A stretch of DNA of 64,000 bases from Arenicola marina (GCA_964019135.1 OZ025264.1:248001-312000); one strand, 5' to 3'; shown: positions 1-12,410, counted from the stretch's first letter. The notes: generated by a model not told the origin, from the letters alone. Numbers and translations are program-made.

Positions 1-2100
1 GGCTACGCTGTGGCAGACTTTGCGATCTTGACCCTGATATGTCTTGGATTTGGGGGAAAAATTGACAAATAAGTAAGCAATAATTGCCAAATGTGAAGGC
101 ATCAAGGCCCACCTCAACCTCAATGTTCTCAAGCTGATGACATCATTGTGGAATTTCTAAATAAGTCCCAGATGCAATGCTTCCAGAAATAAACCCGCCG
201 GACCTCACTTTTGCAATTTCGACGAACGCGTGTACGATGATTTCGTATAATAAAAGCTGCAAACTCGCAGGTTTCACTTTTTTGGTCGACCGGTTTCTCT
301 GGACGGTCTCCTAGCCTACTTTTTTGGTTTCTCCGGACAACTCCAAACTCTCTAATCGCTACCACCTCTCGAAAAGAAAAAAAGGTTGAGTGTAAGCATA
401 GTCAGGCCTAGCAATTTAGCCTAAGTACTAATTTATCAAGTTATTTTATTGCCTTTCCCGGTCTATTTTATTGTCTTTACAGCGCTTTGTAGAGGTGAAA
501 TGAATAATGCTACAATGGCGAGCGCCATTTTTATTCTCCAAAGTCATCCGCCACCGTTTTTTTTGGCACGTTCTCCGGAGCCAAAAAGTGCAGCCCCGTT
601 TAAACACATTCTGATTTATTGATTTTCCATTAACCAAGTTCAGTTGGAGCTAAGAAAAAAATCGTGGTCCCAACATTTTCAGTACCCCACACAAATATCG
701 CATAGTTCAATGCCGACAATGTATTAGGCTCCACATTCCTTCTGGGTTATCTGGCTATTTTGACTGCAAAGACTGAATACTATCACATTGGACTGGCAAT
801 AAACTCTACAGATGTGATTATTCTGACGCATTCCCCCAATTTTCATGTTATGGTTGCCAGTGGAGTGAGAGCGTCACCTATCGAGAGAATTCGGGGTCAA
901 TCCGGATCAGATATTCATACACGAGGGATAACACGACTTTCAACAAGCCGAGGAAAACTCAAAGGCACTGCCACAGCAAAGGCTTTGAAAAGTGGGTATT
1001 TTCGTGGGGAGCCTCTATTTTTCATTTTTATTCTCATCCGGATTCCGCATTTTCCCATGCAGATCCGACTGCTGCGCGAACCAAAAAACATGGCGCCACC
1101 AAACAATGGGTCGGCCGGACGATAATAAAGAGCGGTAGAGGTGACGTCACCCGTGTTCTGGGTGGGAGCCGTTGAGGTGCCGGCCTGCCCCGGGGAACCC
1201 TGGGAAGGCGGAAATCGATGGGGCCGTGGCCGACCGAGGTCAGCCAGACTTCATCAGCGTTGATCAGCCGTGTCTGCAGCCGGGGACGGGTCGGCCACGT
1301 GTCTGGGGCGGGCTAATTACACATCACCGCTGAGAACGACAGACTGGATAATCGACCCGCTCCACGTTACCCTGCCCCTCCCCCCTTCCCTCTCCCCCCT
1401 CTCTCCCTCCCCTCCCCTCCCCTCCCCTATCTCCCTTCCTGCCGCCCTGCCTACCTCTCTGCCCTGTCAGTCTCCCTTCCTGCCTCCCCCCCTCCCTCCT
1501 TTCCCTCCACGTCCAATCCCCTCTCTTTCGACCACCCACACCCCCTTGTCCTCCAACCCCCCCCCCCGTCCTCCACCCCCCCCCCCGGGCTTCCACCTGG
1601 CCTTGAGTAATAGTCGCGGATTCAAAGCCCTCCACCGGCGTTCTCACCCCATCCTGGCCGGTTCCTGCTTCGTTTTTGGCCGGTTCCTGGCTAGTTCCTG
1701 GTTGGCACTCGATCGGGATTGTTGTGCGTGTGTGTTATCGCATCGCAAAAACAGCTGACCAGGTGCAGATAAATTCTTCTCACAGAACGATAAATGCATT
1801 GGTTGATGGGAACCGAGATTACTAATTCTTTCCCATTCACAGATAATCTTTTCTCGTGCCAATGCAATGTAGAAAAAGGCGATCAAGTTTAATTTATAGG
1901 CTAAGCGTCACGCTCTGTGCTCGCAGACAAAGTTTCTGATAGGTGTGGGCTGCCGTTCTCAGGGAAAAATACGTCTTCAGCCAACTGTATGTTGAAAGAT
2001 GCAATTGGCCATGCACCCTGAGCTCGACCTCATATTGCTTTCTGCCCAAAATGGCCGACCCGAAGAGGGGAGGGGGGTGATGTAAGTATATTCTCAATGA
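1..2100. other. Non-coding stretch, no recognisable gene
   Basis: No reading frame here resembles a known protein, and the short frames are uninformative. The part from about 1,130 to 1,330 is CpG-rich and holds a perfect palindromic cAMP-response-type site, TGACGTCA, at 1142-1149. It is followed by a long pyrimidine tract of CCCTCCC type at about 1,370-1,600, ending in two C homopolymers. This could be a promoter-like or triplex-prone region, but no transcript can be tied to it. Confidence 0.5.
1142..1149. promoter_or_regulatory. CRE-type palindrome TGACGTCA
   Basis: The perfect 8-bp CREB/ATF consensus sits in a short CpG-rich stretch. No TATA box or coding exon can be tied to it, so a role as a promoter element is only inferred. 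Confidence 0.25.
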
Positions 2101-2104
2101 TATA

Positions 2105-4500
2105 TTGATCTATGTTACCAATGTTGTTTAATGATCTGTTATAAAAGTTCTATAATGATCTGTTTTTTTAAGTTTTCAAATAACATAAATATGTTGTCAA
2201 TGTTCTTTAATCATCTGTTATCAATGTTCTTTAATCATCTGTTATCAACGTTACTTAATCATCTGCTGTCAATGCCTTTCAAGGACCTATGTTACCAGTA
2301 CCAGTGTCTTTTAATGCCCTACGTTATCAATGTCGTTTAAATATCTACGTTATCAATGGTGTTTAAGGATCTATCACCAATGTTGTCTAAGGATCTATCA
2401 CCAATGTTGTCTATGGATCTATCACCAATGTTGTCTAAGGATCTACCAACAATGTTGTCTATGGATCTATCACCAATGTTGTCTAAGGATCTACCAACAA
2501 TGTTGTCTATGGATCTATCACCAATGTTGTTTATGTTGTCTAAGGATCTATCACCAATGTTGTCTAAGGATCTACCACCAATGTTGTCTAAGGATCTATC
2601 ACCAATGTTGTCTAAGGATCTATCACCAATGTTGTCTAAGGATCTACCACCAATGTTGTCTAAGGATCTATCACCAATGTTGTCTAAGGCTCAATTACCA
2701 ATGTTGTCTAAGGATCTACCACCAATGTTGTCTAAGGATCTATCACCAATGTTGTCTAAGGATCTATCACCAATGTTGTCTAAGGATCTACCACCAATGT
2801 TGTCTGAGGATCTATCACCAATGTTGTCTAAGGATCTATCACCAATGTTGTCTAAGGATCTATCACCAATGTTGTCTAAGGATCTATCACCAAGGTTGTC
2901 TAAGGATCTATCACCAATGTTGTCTAAGGAACCATCACCAATGTTGTCTAAGGAACTATCACCAATGTTGTCTAAGGATCTATCACCAATGTTGTCTAAG
3001 GATCTATCACCAATGTTGTCTGAGGATCTATCACTAATGTTGTCTAAGGATCTATCACCAATGTTGTCTGAGGATCTATCACCAATGTTGTCTAAGGATA
3101 TATCACCAATGTTGTCTGAGGATCTATCACCAATGTTGTCTAAGGATCTATCACCAATGCTGTCTAAGGATCTACCACCAATGTTGTCTAAGGCTCTATG
3201 ACCAATGTCATCTAAGGCTCTACCACCAATGTTGTCTAAAGCTCTATCACCAATGTTGTCTAGGGATCTATAACCAATGTTGTCTAAGGATCTATCCCCA
3301 ATGTTGTCTAAGACTCTATTACCAATGTTGTCTAAGGAGCTATCCCCAATGTTGTCTAAGGATCTATCCCTAATGTTGTCTAAGGCTCTATAACCAATGT
3401 TGTCTAAGGATCTACCACCAGTGTTGTCTAAGGATCTATCACCAATGTTGTCTAAGGATATATCACCAATGTTGTTTAAGGAACTATCACCAATGTTGTC
3501 CAAGGATATATTACCAATGTTGTCTAAGGATCTATCACCAATGTTGTCTGAGGATCTATTACCAATGTCATCTAAGGCTCTACCACCAATGTTGTCTAAG
3601 GATCAATCACAAATGTTGTCTAAGGATCTATTACCAATGTTGTCTAAGGATCTATCACCAATGTTGTCTAAGGATCTATCACCAATGTTGTCTAAGGATC
3701 TATCACCAATGTTGTCTAAGGATTTATTACCAATGTTGTCTAAGGATCCATCACCAATGTTGTCCAAGGATCTATCACTCATATTGTCTAAGGATCTATC
3801 ACCAATTTTGTCTAGGGATCTATCACCAATGTTGTCTAAGGAACTATTACCAATGTTGTCTAAGGATCTATTACCAATGTTGTCTAAGGCTCTATTACCA
3901 ATGTTGTTTAAGGATCTATCCCCAATGTTGTCTAAGGATATATCACCAATGTTGTCTAGGGATATATCACCAATGTTGTCTAGGATCTATCACTGATGTT
4001 GTCTGAAAATATATCACCAATGTTGTCTTAGGAAATATCACCAATGTTGTCTGAAGATATATCACCAATGTTGTCTAATGAGCGTTGTTATTTAATTATC
4101 TTTAATCAATGTCGTTTAATGATCTATGTTATCAACGTTGTTTAATGATCTTTGTCTATGTCATCAATGTTGTTTTGTGATCTGTTATCAATTTTGTTCA
4201 ATGATCTATGTTAACAATGTTCATTAATAATCTATGTTGACAATGTTCATTAATGATCTATTTTATCAATGTTCATAAATGATCTGTGTTATCAATATTC
4301 ATTAATGATCTTTTATTAATGTTGTTTACAATTATGTTATTAATGTTGTTTAACATTCTGTTATTAATGTTGTTTAACATTCTGTTAATAATGTTGTTTA
4401 ACATTCTGTTAATAATGTTGTTTAACATTCTGTTATTAATATTGTCTAACATTCTGTTATTATTGGTGTTTTACATTCTGTTATCAATATTGTTTAGTAC
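2105..4500. repeat. 24-bp satellite array with homogeneous core and decayed edges
   Basis: The core (about 2,356-4,085, roughly 70 units) is a 24-bp unit reading AATGTTGTCTAAGGATCTAT plus CACC, with single-base variants such as AAGGCTCTA or GAGGATCTA. Both flanks (2,105-2,355 and 4,085-4,500) carry older versions, for example ATGTTGTTTAATGATCTGTT or TTGTTTAACATTCTGTTATT, with variable period. Because 24 is a multiple of three the array is open in some frames on both strands (SPMLSKDL plus, DNIGDRSL minus). This is a by-product of the period and no coding role is supported. Confidence 0.95.
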
Positions 4501-4600
4501 TGCAAAGGGAACCTGTTGTGATAGCTTCTTCAGTGCTGTGTCATTTATGAAGTAATAAGCCACCCACATACCCCTCGGGGTCCGCCCCACCACCCACCCA
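4501..4600. other. Spacer between two tandem arrays
   Basis: A short unique spacer between the 24-bp and 25-bp arrays, with no gene signal. Confidence 0.4.
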
Positions 4601-4604
4601 TTTG

Positions 4605-5147
4605 TCCATTCGTTGGTGTACGTCATTTGTTCACTCATGAGTTTACGTCATTTGTTCATTCATGAGTACGTCATTTATCCATTCATGAGTGTACATCATT
4701 TGTCCTTTCATTTGTGTACGTCATTTGTTCATTCATTAGTGTACGTCAGTTGTTCATTCATTAGTGTACGTCGTTTGTTCATTCATTAGTGTACGTCATT
4801 TGTCCATTCATGAGTGTACGTCATTTGTCCATTCATGAGTGTACGTAATTTGTCCATTCATGAGTGTACGTCATTTGTTCATTCATGAGTGTACGTCATT
4901 TGTTCATTCATGAGTGTACGTCATTTGTTCATTCATGAGTGTACGTCATTTGTCCATTCATGAGTGTATGTCATTTGTCCATTCATGAGTGTACGTCATT
5001 TGTCCATTCATTTGTGTACATCATTTGTCCATTCATTAGTGTACGTCGATCATTTGTCCATTCATGAGTGTACGTCATTTGTCTATTCATTAGTGTACAT
5101 CATTTGTTCATTCATTAGTGTACGTCATTTGTTCATTCATTAGGATC
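4605..5147. repeat. 25-bp tandem repeat with ACGTCA in most units
   Basis: About 22 units read GTGTACGTCATTTGTCCATT plus CATGA, with TTC/TCC and CATTAG/CATGAG variants. The period of 25 is not a multiple of three, so no long frame arises. Each typical unit carries an ACGTCA core, half of a CRE-type site. The array ends abruptly at 5,147, where reversed copies of the upstream 24-bp repeat begin. Confidence 0.9.
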
Positions 5148-5248
5148 CTTAGACAACATTGGTGATAGATCCTTAGACAACATTGGTGATAGATCCCTAG
5201 ACAACATTGGTGATAGATCCTTAGACAACATTGGTGATAGATCCTTAT
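5145..5248 (-). repeat. Four to five inverted units of the 24-bp satellite
   Basis: The repeat GGATCCTTAGACAACATTGG plus TGATA is the exact reverse complement of the core unit of the array at 2.36-4.08 kb, 1 kb upstream. At the left junction it shares the bases TTAG with the preceding 25-bp unit (CATTAG / CCTTAG). The copies match the young core type, so the inversion or insertion is recent relative to the decayed array edges. Confidence 0.92.
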
Positions 5249-5924
5249 GTTTGTTATGGAGGTGACCATTCCATATGTGGATACGCTTGTTGGAAACCTC
5301 ACGAAATAAAGAAAAAGAAGGAAAGCATTTACCGGTCCGATAGGAGAGGACTGGGACATGTTGGCGGAGGGTGTGTTGTTTGGGGGGGGGGGGGGGGTAG
5401 CGGCGAAGGGGTGAGGGGGTGATGCGATTAAAGGGTCAGTGGGTGAGGTGCATAATCATGTGACCCGCCATCTGTACTTGGGCGACTCTAGCCCACGACC
5501 CTAGCCGGAGTCTGACCTCACACGTCAATCATGTATTGATCTCGGGGGAAGTAAGGGCCCATTTGAACCTCGGTTCCCAGAGCACGGCACAACAGCCCTA
5601 ATGATCGCTTCCCTTTAGGAATGGCGTGGGAAAAGGTGGGTGATGGGAGGTGTGTGAGGGGAGAGGGGGCAGGTGGGGGGCCAGCTGCGTAGGAGCATGA
5701 AGTAGGGGCGTTATGATCGATGTCTGTAGTCCATATTTTCCCCCTTTTTGCATCGGCCGCAATGGGGACGTTATGGTTCTGCGACGTGCGGTTTGGCCAC
5801 GGGAATTAATAGGAGACGTTATGATGAGCACAGGCCGAGGGAATTACCGTTCACGACCACACGTTAACATAAAGGCTTATGTTGATAGAATTAAAAGAAA
5901 GCTTATACGAAAATTGTGAAAGTT
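5249..5924. other. Unique non-coding DNA, no gene seen
   Basis: Contains a run of about 15 G near 5,380 and a purine-rich stretch around 5,630-5,690. No coding, RNA or mobile-element signal was recognised. Confidence 0.4.
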
Positions 5925-8900
5925 CTCAGGGAAGGACGAGGCTTGAGAAAGCTCTCATTGAAGGACGAGACTTGTCAAAGCGCTTAGGGAAGGACGAGAC
6001 TTGAGAATGCTCCTCAGGTTGTTGAACGAAACTTGTGAAAGTTGTCAGGACACGATGAGACTTGAGAAAGCTCTCCACGATGGACGAGACTTGAGAAAGC
6101 TCTCAGGGAAGGATGAGACTTAAGAAAGCTCTTAAGGAAGGACGAAACCTGGGAAAGCTCTCAAGGAAGGACGAGACCTGAGAAAGCTCTCATGGAAGGA
6201 TGAGACTTGAGAAAGCTCTTGAGGTTGGATGAATCAAGTGAAAGTCCTCAGGAAAGAACGAGACTTGAGGAAGCTCTCAGGGAAGGACGAGACGTGTGAA
6301 AGTTCTCAGGGAAAAACGAGATTTGTGAAGATCTCATGGAAGAACGAGACTTGTGAATGCTCTACAAGGTTGGATGAGACTTGAGAGAGCTTTCAGGTTG
6401 GACGAGACTTGAGAAAGTTCTCAGGGAAGGACGAGACTTGTGACAGCTTTAAGGGACTGACGGGACTTCAGAAAGCTCTCCGAGAAGAACGAGACTTGAG
6501 AAAGCTTTAAGGGACTGACGAGACTTGAGAAAGTTCGCAGGGAAGGACGAGACTTGAGAAAGCTTTCAAGGTTGGACGAGACTTCAGACAGCTCTCAGAG
6601 AAGGACGAGACTTCGGAACCTCTCAGAGAAAGACGAGACTTGAGAAAGCTTTCAGGTTGGACGAAACTTGAGAAAGTTCTCAGGGAAGGACAAGACGTAA
6701 GAAAGATCTCAAGAAAGGACGAGACCTGAGAAAGCTCCCAAGGAAGGACGAGACTTGAGAAAGCTCTCAAGGAAGGATGAGACCTGAGAAAACTGTCATG
6801 GAAGGATGATAGTTCAGAAAGCTCTCCAGGTTGGACGAATCAAGTGAAAGTTCTCAGGGAAGAACGAGACTTGAGAAAGCTCTAGGGGAAGGACGAGACT
6901 TGTGAAAGTCCTCAGGAAAGAACGAGATTTGTGACGTTCTCATGGAAGGACGAGACTTGTGAATGCTCTACAAGGTAGGACGAGACTTGTGAAATTTCTC
7001 AGGGAAGGACGAGACTTGTGACAACTTTAATGGACTGACGAGACTTCAGAAAGCTCTCAAGGAAGGACGAGACTTGAGAAAGCTTTCAGGTTGAACGAAA
7101 CTTGTCAAAGCACTCAGGGAAGGACGAGACTTGTCAAAGCACTCAGGGAAGTACGAGACTTGAGAAAGCTCTCATGAAAGGATGAGACTTGAGAAAGATC
7201 TCAAGGAAAGACGACACTTGAGAAATCTCTCATGGAAGGATGAGACTTGAGAAAGCTCTCATGGTTGGACGAATCAAGTGAAAGTTCTCCAAGAAGAACG
7301 ACACTTGGGAAAACTCTCAGGGAAGGACGAGACGTGTGAAAGTCCTCTGGGAAGAACGAGACTTGTGAAGTTCTCATGGCAGGACGAGACTTGTCAATGC
7401 TCTACAAGGTAGGACGAGACTTGTGAAAGTTCTCAGGGAAGGACGAGACTTGAGAAAGCTTTCAGGTTGTACGAAACTTGTGAAACCACTCAGGGAAGGA
7501 CGAGACTTTAGAAAGCTCTCAGGCAAGGACGAGACTTGAGAAAGCTCTCAGGGAGGGACGAGATCTGTAAAAGCTGCCAGTAAAAGACGGGACTTGAGAA
7601 AGCTCTCAGGAAAAGATGAGACTTGGGAACCTCTCAGGAAAAGATGAGACTTGAGACAGCTCTCAGGGAAGGGCGAGAACTGAGAAAGTTCTCAGGAAAG
7701 ACGAGACTTGAGAAAGCCCTCAAGGTTGGACGAGACCTGTGAAAGTTCTCAGGGAAGGGCGAGATTTGAGAAGTTCTCAAGGTTGGACTTGAGAAAGCTC
7801 TCAGGGAACGACGAGACTTAAGAAAGCACTTAGGGAACGACAAGATTTGAGGAGTTCTCAAGGTTGGACTTGAGAAAGCTCCCAGGGAACGACGCGACTT
7901 AAGAAAGCACTTAGGGAACGACGAGACTTGAGAAAGCTCTCAGGGAAGAACGAGAATGGTGAAATGTCTCAGGGAAGAACGAGACTTGAGAAAGTTCTAT
8001 GGGAAGAACGAGACTTGAGAAAGCTCTCAGGATATGACGAGACTTGAGAAAGCACTCGGGGAAGGACGAGACCTGAGAAAGCTCTCAGGGAAGGACAAGA
8101 CTTGAGAAAGCTCTCAGGGAACGACGAGACTTGAGAAAGCACTTAAGGAACGACGAGACTGGTGAAAGGTCTTAGGGAGGAACGAGACTGGTGAAAGGTC
8201 TTAGGGAGGAACGAGACTTGAGAAAGTTCTATCTGAAGCACGAGACTTGAGAAAGCTCTCAAGGAAGGACGAGACTTGAGAAAACACTCAGGGAACGACG
8301 AGACTTGAGAAAGCTCTCAAGGAAGAATGAGACTGGTGAAAGGTCTTAGGGAAGAACGAGACTTAAGAAAGTTCTCAGGTAAGAACGAGACTTGAGAAAG
8401 CTCTCAGAGAAGGACGAGACTTGATGAAGCTCTCAGGGAACAACGAGACTTGTGAAAGGTCTCAGGAAAGGACGAGACTTGAGAAAGCTCTCAGCGAACG
8501 ACGAGACCTGAAAAGTTCTCAGGGAAGGACGAGACTTGAGAAAGCACTCAAGGAACGACGAACGAGACTTGAGATAGCTCTAAGGGAACGACGAGGCTAG
8601 TGGAATGTTTTATCGAAGGACGAGAGTTGGGAAAGCTCTCAGGGAAGAGCGAGACTTGAAAAAGTTCTCAGAAAAAAACGAGACTTGAGAAAGCACTCAG
8701 GAAAGGAAGAGACTTGATGAAGCGCTCAGGGAAAAGCGAAACTTGGGAAAGCTCTCAGTTAAGGACGAGACTTGAGAAAGCTCTCAGGGAACGACGAGAC
8801 ATGTGAAAGGTCTCAGGGAAGGACGAGACTGGAGAAAACACTCAGGGAACGACGAGACTGGAGAAAGCTCTCTAGGTTGGACGAAACAAGTGAAAGTGAA

Positions 8901-9205
8901 GAAGGAGACTTGTGAAAGTTCTCAGTGAAGAACGAGACTTGTGAAAGTTCTTATGGAAGAACGAGAGTTGTGAATGCTCTACAAGATTGGACGGGACTTG
9001 TGAATGTTCTCAGGGAAGGACGAGACTTGTGACAGCTTTAAGGGACTGACGAGACTTAAGAAAGCTATCAGGGAGGGACGAGACTTGATAAAGCTCTCAG
9101 GGATATATGAGACTTGAGAAAGCTCTCAGGAAGGGACGAGAATTGAGAACGTTCTTAGGGAATGGCGAAACTTGAGAAAGCTCTCAGGGAAGGACACGAA
9201 AGCTC
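5925..9205. repeat. 29-bp degenerate minisatellite, about 113 units
   Basis: The consensus unit is CTTGAGAAAGCTCTCAGGGA followed by AGGACGAGA. Units vary by many substitutions and small indels (CTTGTGAAAGTTCTCAGG, CTTCAGAAAGCTCTC, units with GGTTGGACG), so the array is older or less homogenised than the others in the window. The centre of the unit, TGAGA-AAGC-TCTCA, is a perfect 5-bp inverted repeat. The period breaks reading frames and nothing suggests translation. Confidence 0.93.
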
Positions 9206-9925
9206 TACGAGGCTTTAAGTCTCTCGCTGACACGTCGGAAATGTCTCTGTTTGAGTTATATTTTCAAATACAAATAAAAAAATGTTACCCCAGCTAGATT
9301 TCTTTAGATTGTTTATCTGCTGTGCTAGGTCATAGCTAGATACTATCCCCACAAAAAGAAAATTCTGTTGCAATTAGTTCCAGGTCCACCCCATGTGGTG
9401 CTAGAATGACCGGACCATAAGGAGCGCGACGGTGTTAATGCGCAAACGGACCTTATCATTGTCAGTTCTCATGTGTCTACCGAAAGCTGAGACAGAAATT
9501 TTACATGAAAAGACCGAATATCGGATATCAAGACGCGTGGTTACAACCAGCTCATGCACCACACAAGGACTGTTCGGCTACTCTGTTTGCTTGACATCGC
9601 GACCCCCACGGCGGCGTGACTTGGTCACGGGGGAACTTTTGTCGACGGAGCACGTGGCAAGTTCCTTGACATTTTGGTCGTATACCTGGTATGTGAGAGA
9701 GTTTGGGGCCGGGTCTGGGCTAGGCTCATGGGAGCGGGGACTGGGAGGGGTAATAATTGTAAGGGGAGATGTTTTTACCGAGGCGTTGTCTCAACCCGGA
9801 TACGGGTCGGTGTCTTAAGTCACAGTAAACGTCTTAGCCTACCATACAAACCTGTTACGATACCATCTCTGGTTCACAGAGATCCAATTTCCAGTCTTAT
9901 TGCAGTGAAAACTATGTGGGTGTCA
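9206..9925. other. Unique non-coding DNA, no gene recognised
   Basis: There is an open frame of about 128 codons at 9,432-9,818, but it has no recognisable domain or coding-like composition and no splice context. The segment leads up to the first block shared with the right end of the window. Confidence 0.35.
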
Positions 9926-10510
9926 ATGGCGGATCCCGGGGAGAGCAGGGGGCCAGGAGGACCCCCCCCCCTACCTCCCATCCACCCCCCCTCCCATCCA
10001 TCCCCATTTTCCATCCATCCCCTCCCATACAACCCACCTCTTATCTACCCCCTTCACATCCAGCCCCCTCACATCCCCTCCCTCCCATCCACCTACACTC
10101 CCATCCACCCTCTTTCCATCCCTTTCGCCCCCCGTCCCATCCAACCCACTCCTATCCCCTCCCTCCCATCCACCCCCCCCTGCCATTCAACCCACTCCCA
10201 TCCAACCCCTCCTCCCATCCACACCCCCTTTCCATCCACCCACCTCCCCCTCCCGTTCACCCCCCTCCCATCCACTCCCTTCCATCCACCCCCATCCACC
10301 CCCCTCCCGTACACCTCCCTTCCATCCAACCACCCCTACCATCTACCCCCCACCCCCTTCCATCCAACCACCCCTACCATCCACCCCCCCCCCCTTCCAT
10401 CCACCCCCCCCTTCCATCCACCCCCCCCCTCCCGTTTACCCCCCCCCCCCCATCCAACCCCCAGCCCATCTAAAGCGGTCCAGAGTACGGCTGCACCCCG
10501 GCCCCATATA
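9926..10510. repeat. C-rich degenerate CCATCCACCC-type minisatellite
   Basis: It begins with a GGCGGATCCCGGGG-type G-rich motif at about 9,928, followed by some 550 bp of CCCTCCCATCCACCCCC-like units of irregular period. The same motif and a shorter version of the repeat appear in reverse at 63,670-63,975, so this is the outermost visible homology between the two arms. The proline- and histidine-rich frames through it are compositional artefacts. Confidence 0.85.
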
Positions 10511-10907
10511 AACCGCCCCCCCCCCCCGAACTGCCATCATGAGTGTGCCATGCCCGCTTAAAGTAACTTTGTATGGAAATATGATGTAATTAGGTGCTTA
10601 GTGTACATTTATGGTGTGTAATAAATTGTTGGGCAGTTGTTCAAGCATTAGTTCGCCACACTGGCGCCTCAACACGATGTTTGCTTGTTTGACGATGTTT
10701 CACTGGCGATATTGATCAAAGGTCACATCAAAGGTCACCAGGGAAATTGTTTATTTCGCACTTTAGGCACATAGCCTCTGGTGCATACACATGCACAAAA
10801 TCAATGATAGAGAAACGAAACAGTGCAGTAAGTAAATAAGTAAACAAGTAAAACAAGTAAACCGTATCTTAGATAGTAAAGATCTTAGTAAATTACCATA
10901 CATAAAT
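10511..10907. other. Presumed 3' UTR region of the adjacent LINE relic
   Basis: AT-rich DNA with short GTAAGTAAATAAGTAAACAA-like tracts, directly downstream (minus sense) of the LINE stop codon at 10,908. No other signal was seen. The block is missing from the right arm. Confidence 0.4.
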
Positions 10908-11412
10908 TTATCTACAAACTTCGTTTTCAAAGAAGTGAAGTCTTTCTTTAAACGCTATATTTACAAATTTTGCTAAGTTTGCTATTTCTAACTCACATTC
11001 TGATGTCATTAGCAACAAGCAGCAACAACTGGTCAGGGCTAATTATATAGGGAAGGAGTCTCTTAAATGTTGGTAGAAGGGGCAGCTACATATAAAATGC
11101 TTCTCGTCTTCCATTATTTCCCTTTGGTACATTTGCTTACAAAAGACACACACCCTTACTTCCTTTTTAATCCACGATGCCGCCCGGATTCAATAGCTAA
11201 TTTGTGGGATGAGCACCTTAATCGAGACAAAGAACTACGCAGGTCAATACGTTTTTTAGAAAATAGACATGTCTCGGTTACAGGAGTATATTTGAAGCCT
11301 CTATAAGTGTCCAATCTTCCGTTCTCAGCTATCTCACTAACCCATAAGTCAGATGCATTTCTAATGCGAGCTAATTCTAACGCCTTAACAAATTCCGCCT
11401 CAACAGATCGGT
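10908..11412 (-). pseudogene. Non-LTR retrotransposon ORF2 C-terminal fragment, frameshifted
   Basis: The minus strand reads from about 11,412 down. It encodes GRLDTYRGFKYTPVTETC, then SSLSRLRCSSHKLAIESGRH, then after a frameshift CVFCKQ...IMEDEKHFICSCPFYQHLRD, and ends with LAKFVNIAFKERLHFF and a stop at 10,908-10,910. The order C..C (CVFCKQ), then DEKHF, then CPFY after a basic SSHKL..E.GRH stretch is the conserved C-terminal region of many animal LINE ORF2 proteins. One frameshift (near 11,187) and an internal stop after SFPI make it dead. No reverse transcriptase core remains. The right arm lacks this 2-kb block. Confidence 0.8.
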
Positions 11413-12362
11413 AAGTTTACTGCATTTTATTATCTGTGAGATCAAATAGAATTTCGTCCAAAAAAAAACCGAGGTCACGTTCGTGTTTGAAGTGTATACA
11501 TAGACTACTCCGTAACATGGGCCAATTAGAAGACTGAAAGCAAACCGATTATTAGGTGAAGTATAGCATATCTGTAATCGAGATTCCATTAAAAGCTACT
11601 CCCCCCCCCCAACACCATGCTATCCCCAACTAGACCACCCCGACCCCCCTCCCCCGCCACCACACCCCACGCCTAGCCTCTATCAAACGGTTCCACCCTT
11701 GTGATTCGCCGCATAAAAACTTATATGTGCCCAATAAATCTCTCTGTCCCACGCAACAGCGGGTGACGCAAAGCAGAGGCGGGAAGTCTTCAGATGTGGC
11801 TCGGCAACCCCCCTCCCCCACCCCCACCCCCGCCTCCGAGCACTCACCTCTGGGCGACCCAGCCCTAAGCACTCTGAAGCACCGCCCTCCCCCCCCCCCC
11901 ACCCAGCCTGCCTCCACCTTACGCATCACCCGTCAGTTCATCGCTACCATCACTGGCACTTCAAATACTCAGCCAAAAATCGTCATTCCTACGTCCTGCA
12001 ATGCGCCTCAAATTTCTATGAAATATTTCTACGCTACGCTGGGGGTGCAAAACAACACAGGCCGGGTCGGGGGGGGGGGGGGGTGGGGGGTGCGGCGGGT
12101 GTCGGTGTCACGGTCCTTGCTTGTCGAGTCACGGGTTACTCACGAAACTCATGTAGAAACCCTGATAAAGGTTGCCTGGGTTGACCGCACTTCGGGATAT
12201 ATTCAACCCTCGGCCACCCCCCCACCCTCACCGCCTAGGAGCGCACCTACACCTCACCCCACTCACCACACACCACCCTAAGCCATACACCACGACTACA
12301 CCAGTTCACCCTGTGACTTCGTCCACCCCCCCCCCCCACCCCCAGGGCAGACCTTCGTGTTG
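11413..12362. other. C-rich non-coding DNA, left arm only
   Basis: Contains C homopolymers at about 11,600, 11,890 and 12,325 and a G run near 12,070. No gene was recognised. The right arm jumps from the equivalent of about 10.3 kb straight to 12,363, so this belongs to an arm-specific indel of about 2 kb. Confidence 0.4.
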
Positions 12363-12385
12363 AGCGCGTCACGCACCAGATGACG

Positions 12386-12410
12386 TTTATAAGGCGAGCG
12401 CGGCATCAGT
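12386..12410 (+). promoter_or_regulatory. Candidate core promoter (TATA-like plus TCAGT)
   Basis: TTTATAAGG is followed 15-20 bp later by GGCATCAGTG, similar to an initiator. A consensus splice donor lies 150 bp downstream. The same arrangement is kept in the right arm (minus strand, about 63,620-63,645). The TATA-to-initiator distance is short, and nothing proves transcription. Confidence 0.22.

Noticed and set aside
2330..3996. SPMLSKDL / DNIGDRSL repeat proteins in the 24-bp array
   Set aside because: Same artefact of a period divisible by three on both strands, with neighbouring decayed units full of stops.
4605..5147. CRISPR-like regular repeats
   Set aside because: Units are contiguous with no unique spacers, and the DNA is clearly from an animal.
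9674..10561. Proline/histidine-rich frame of 295 codons
   Set aside because: It lies in a C-rich low-complexity tract with overlapping open frames and no counterpart frame in the shortened right copy.
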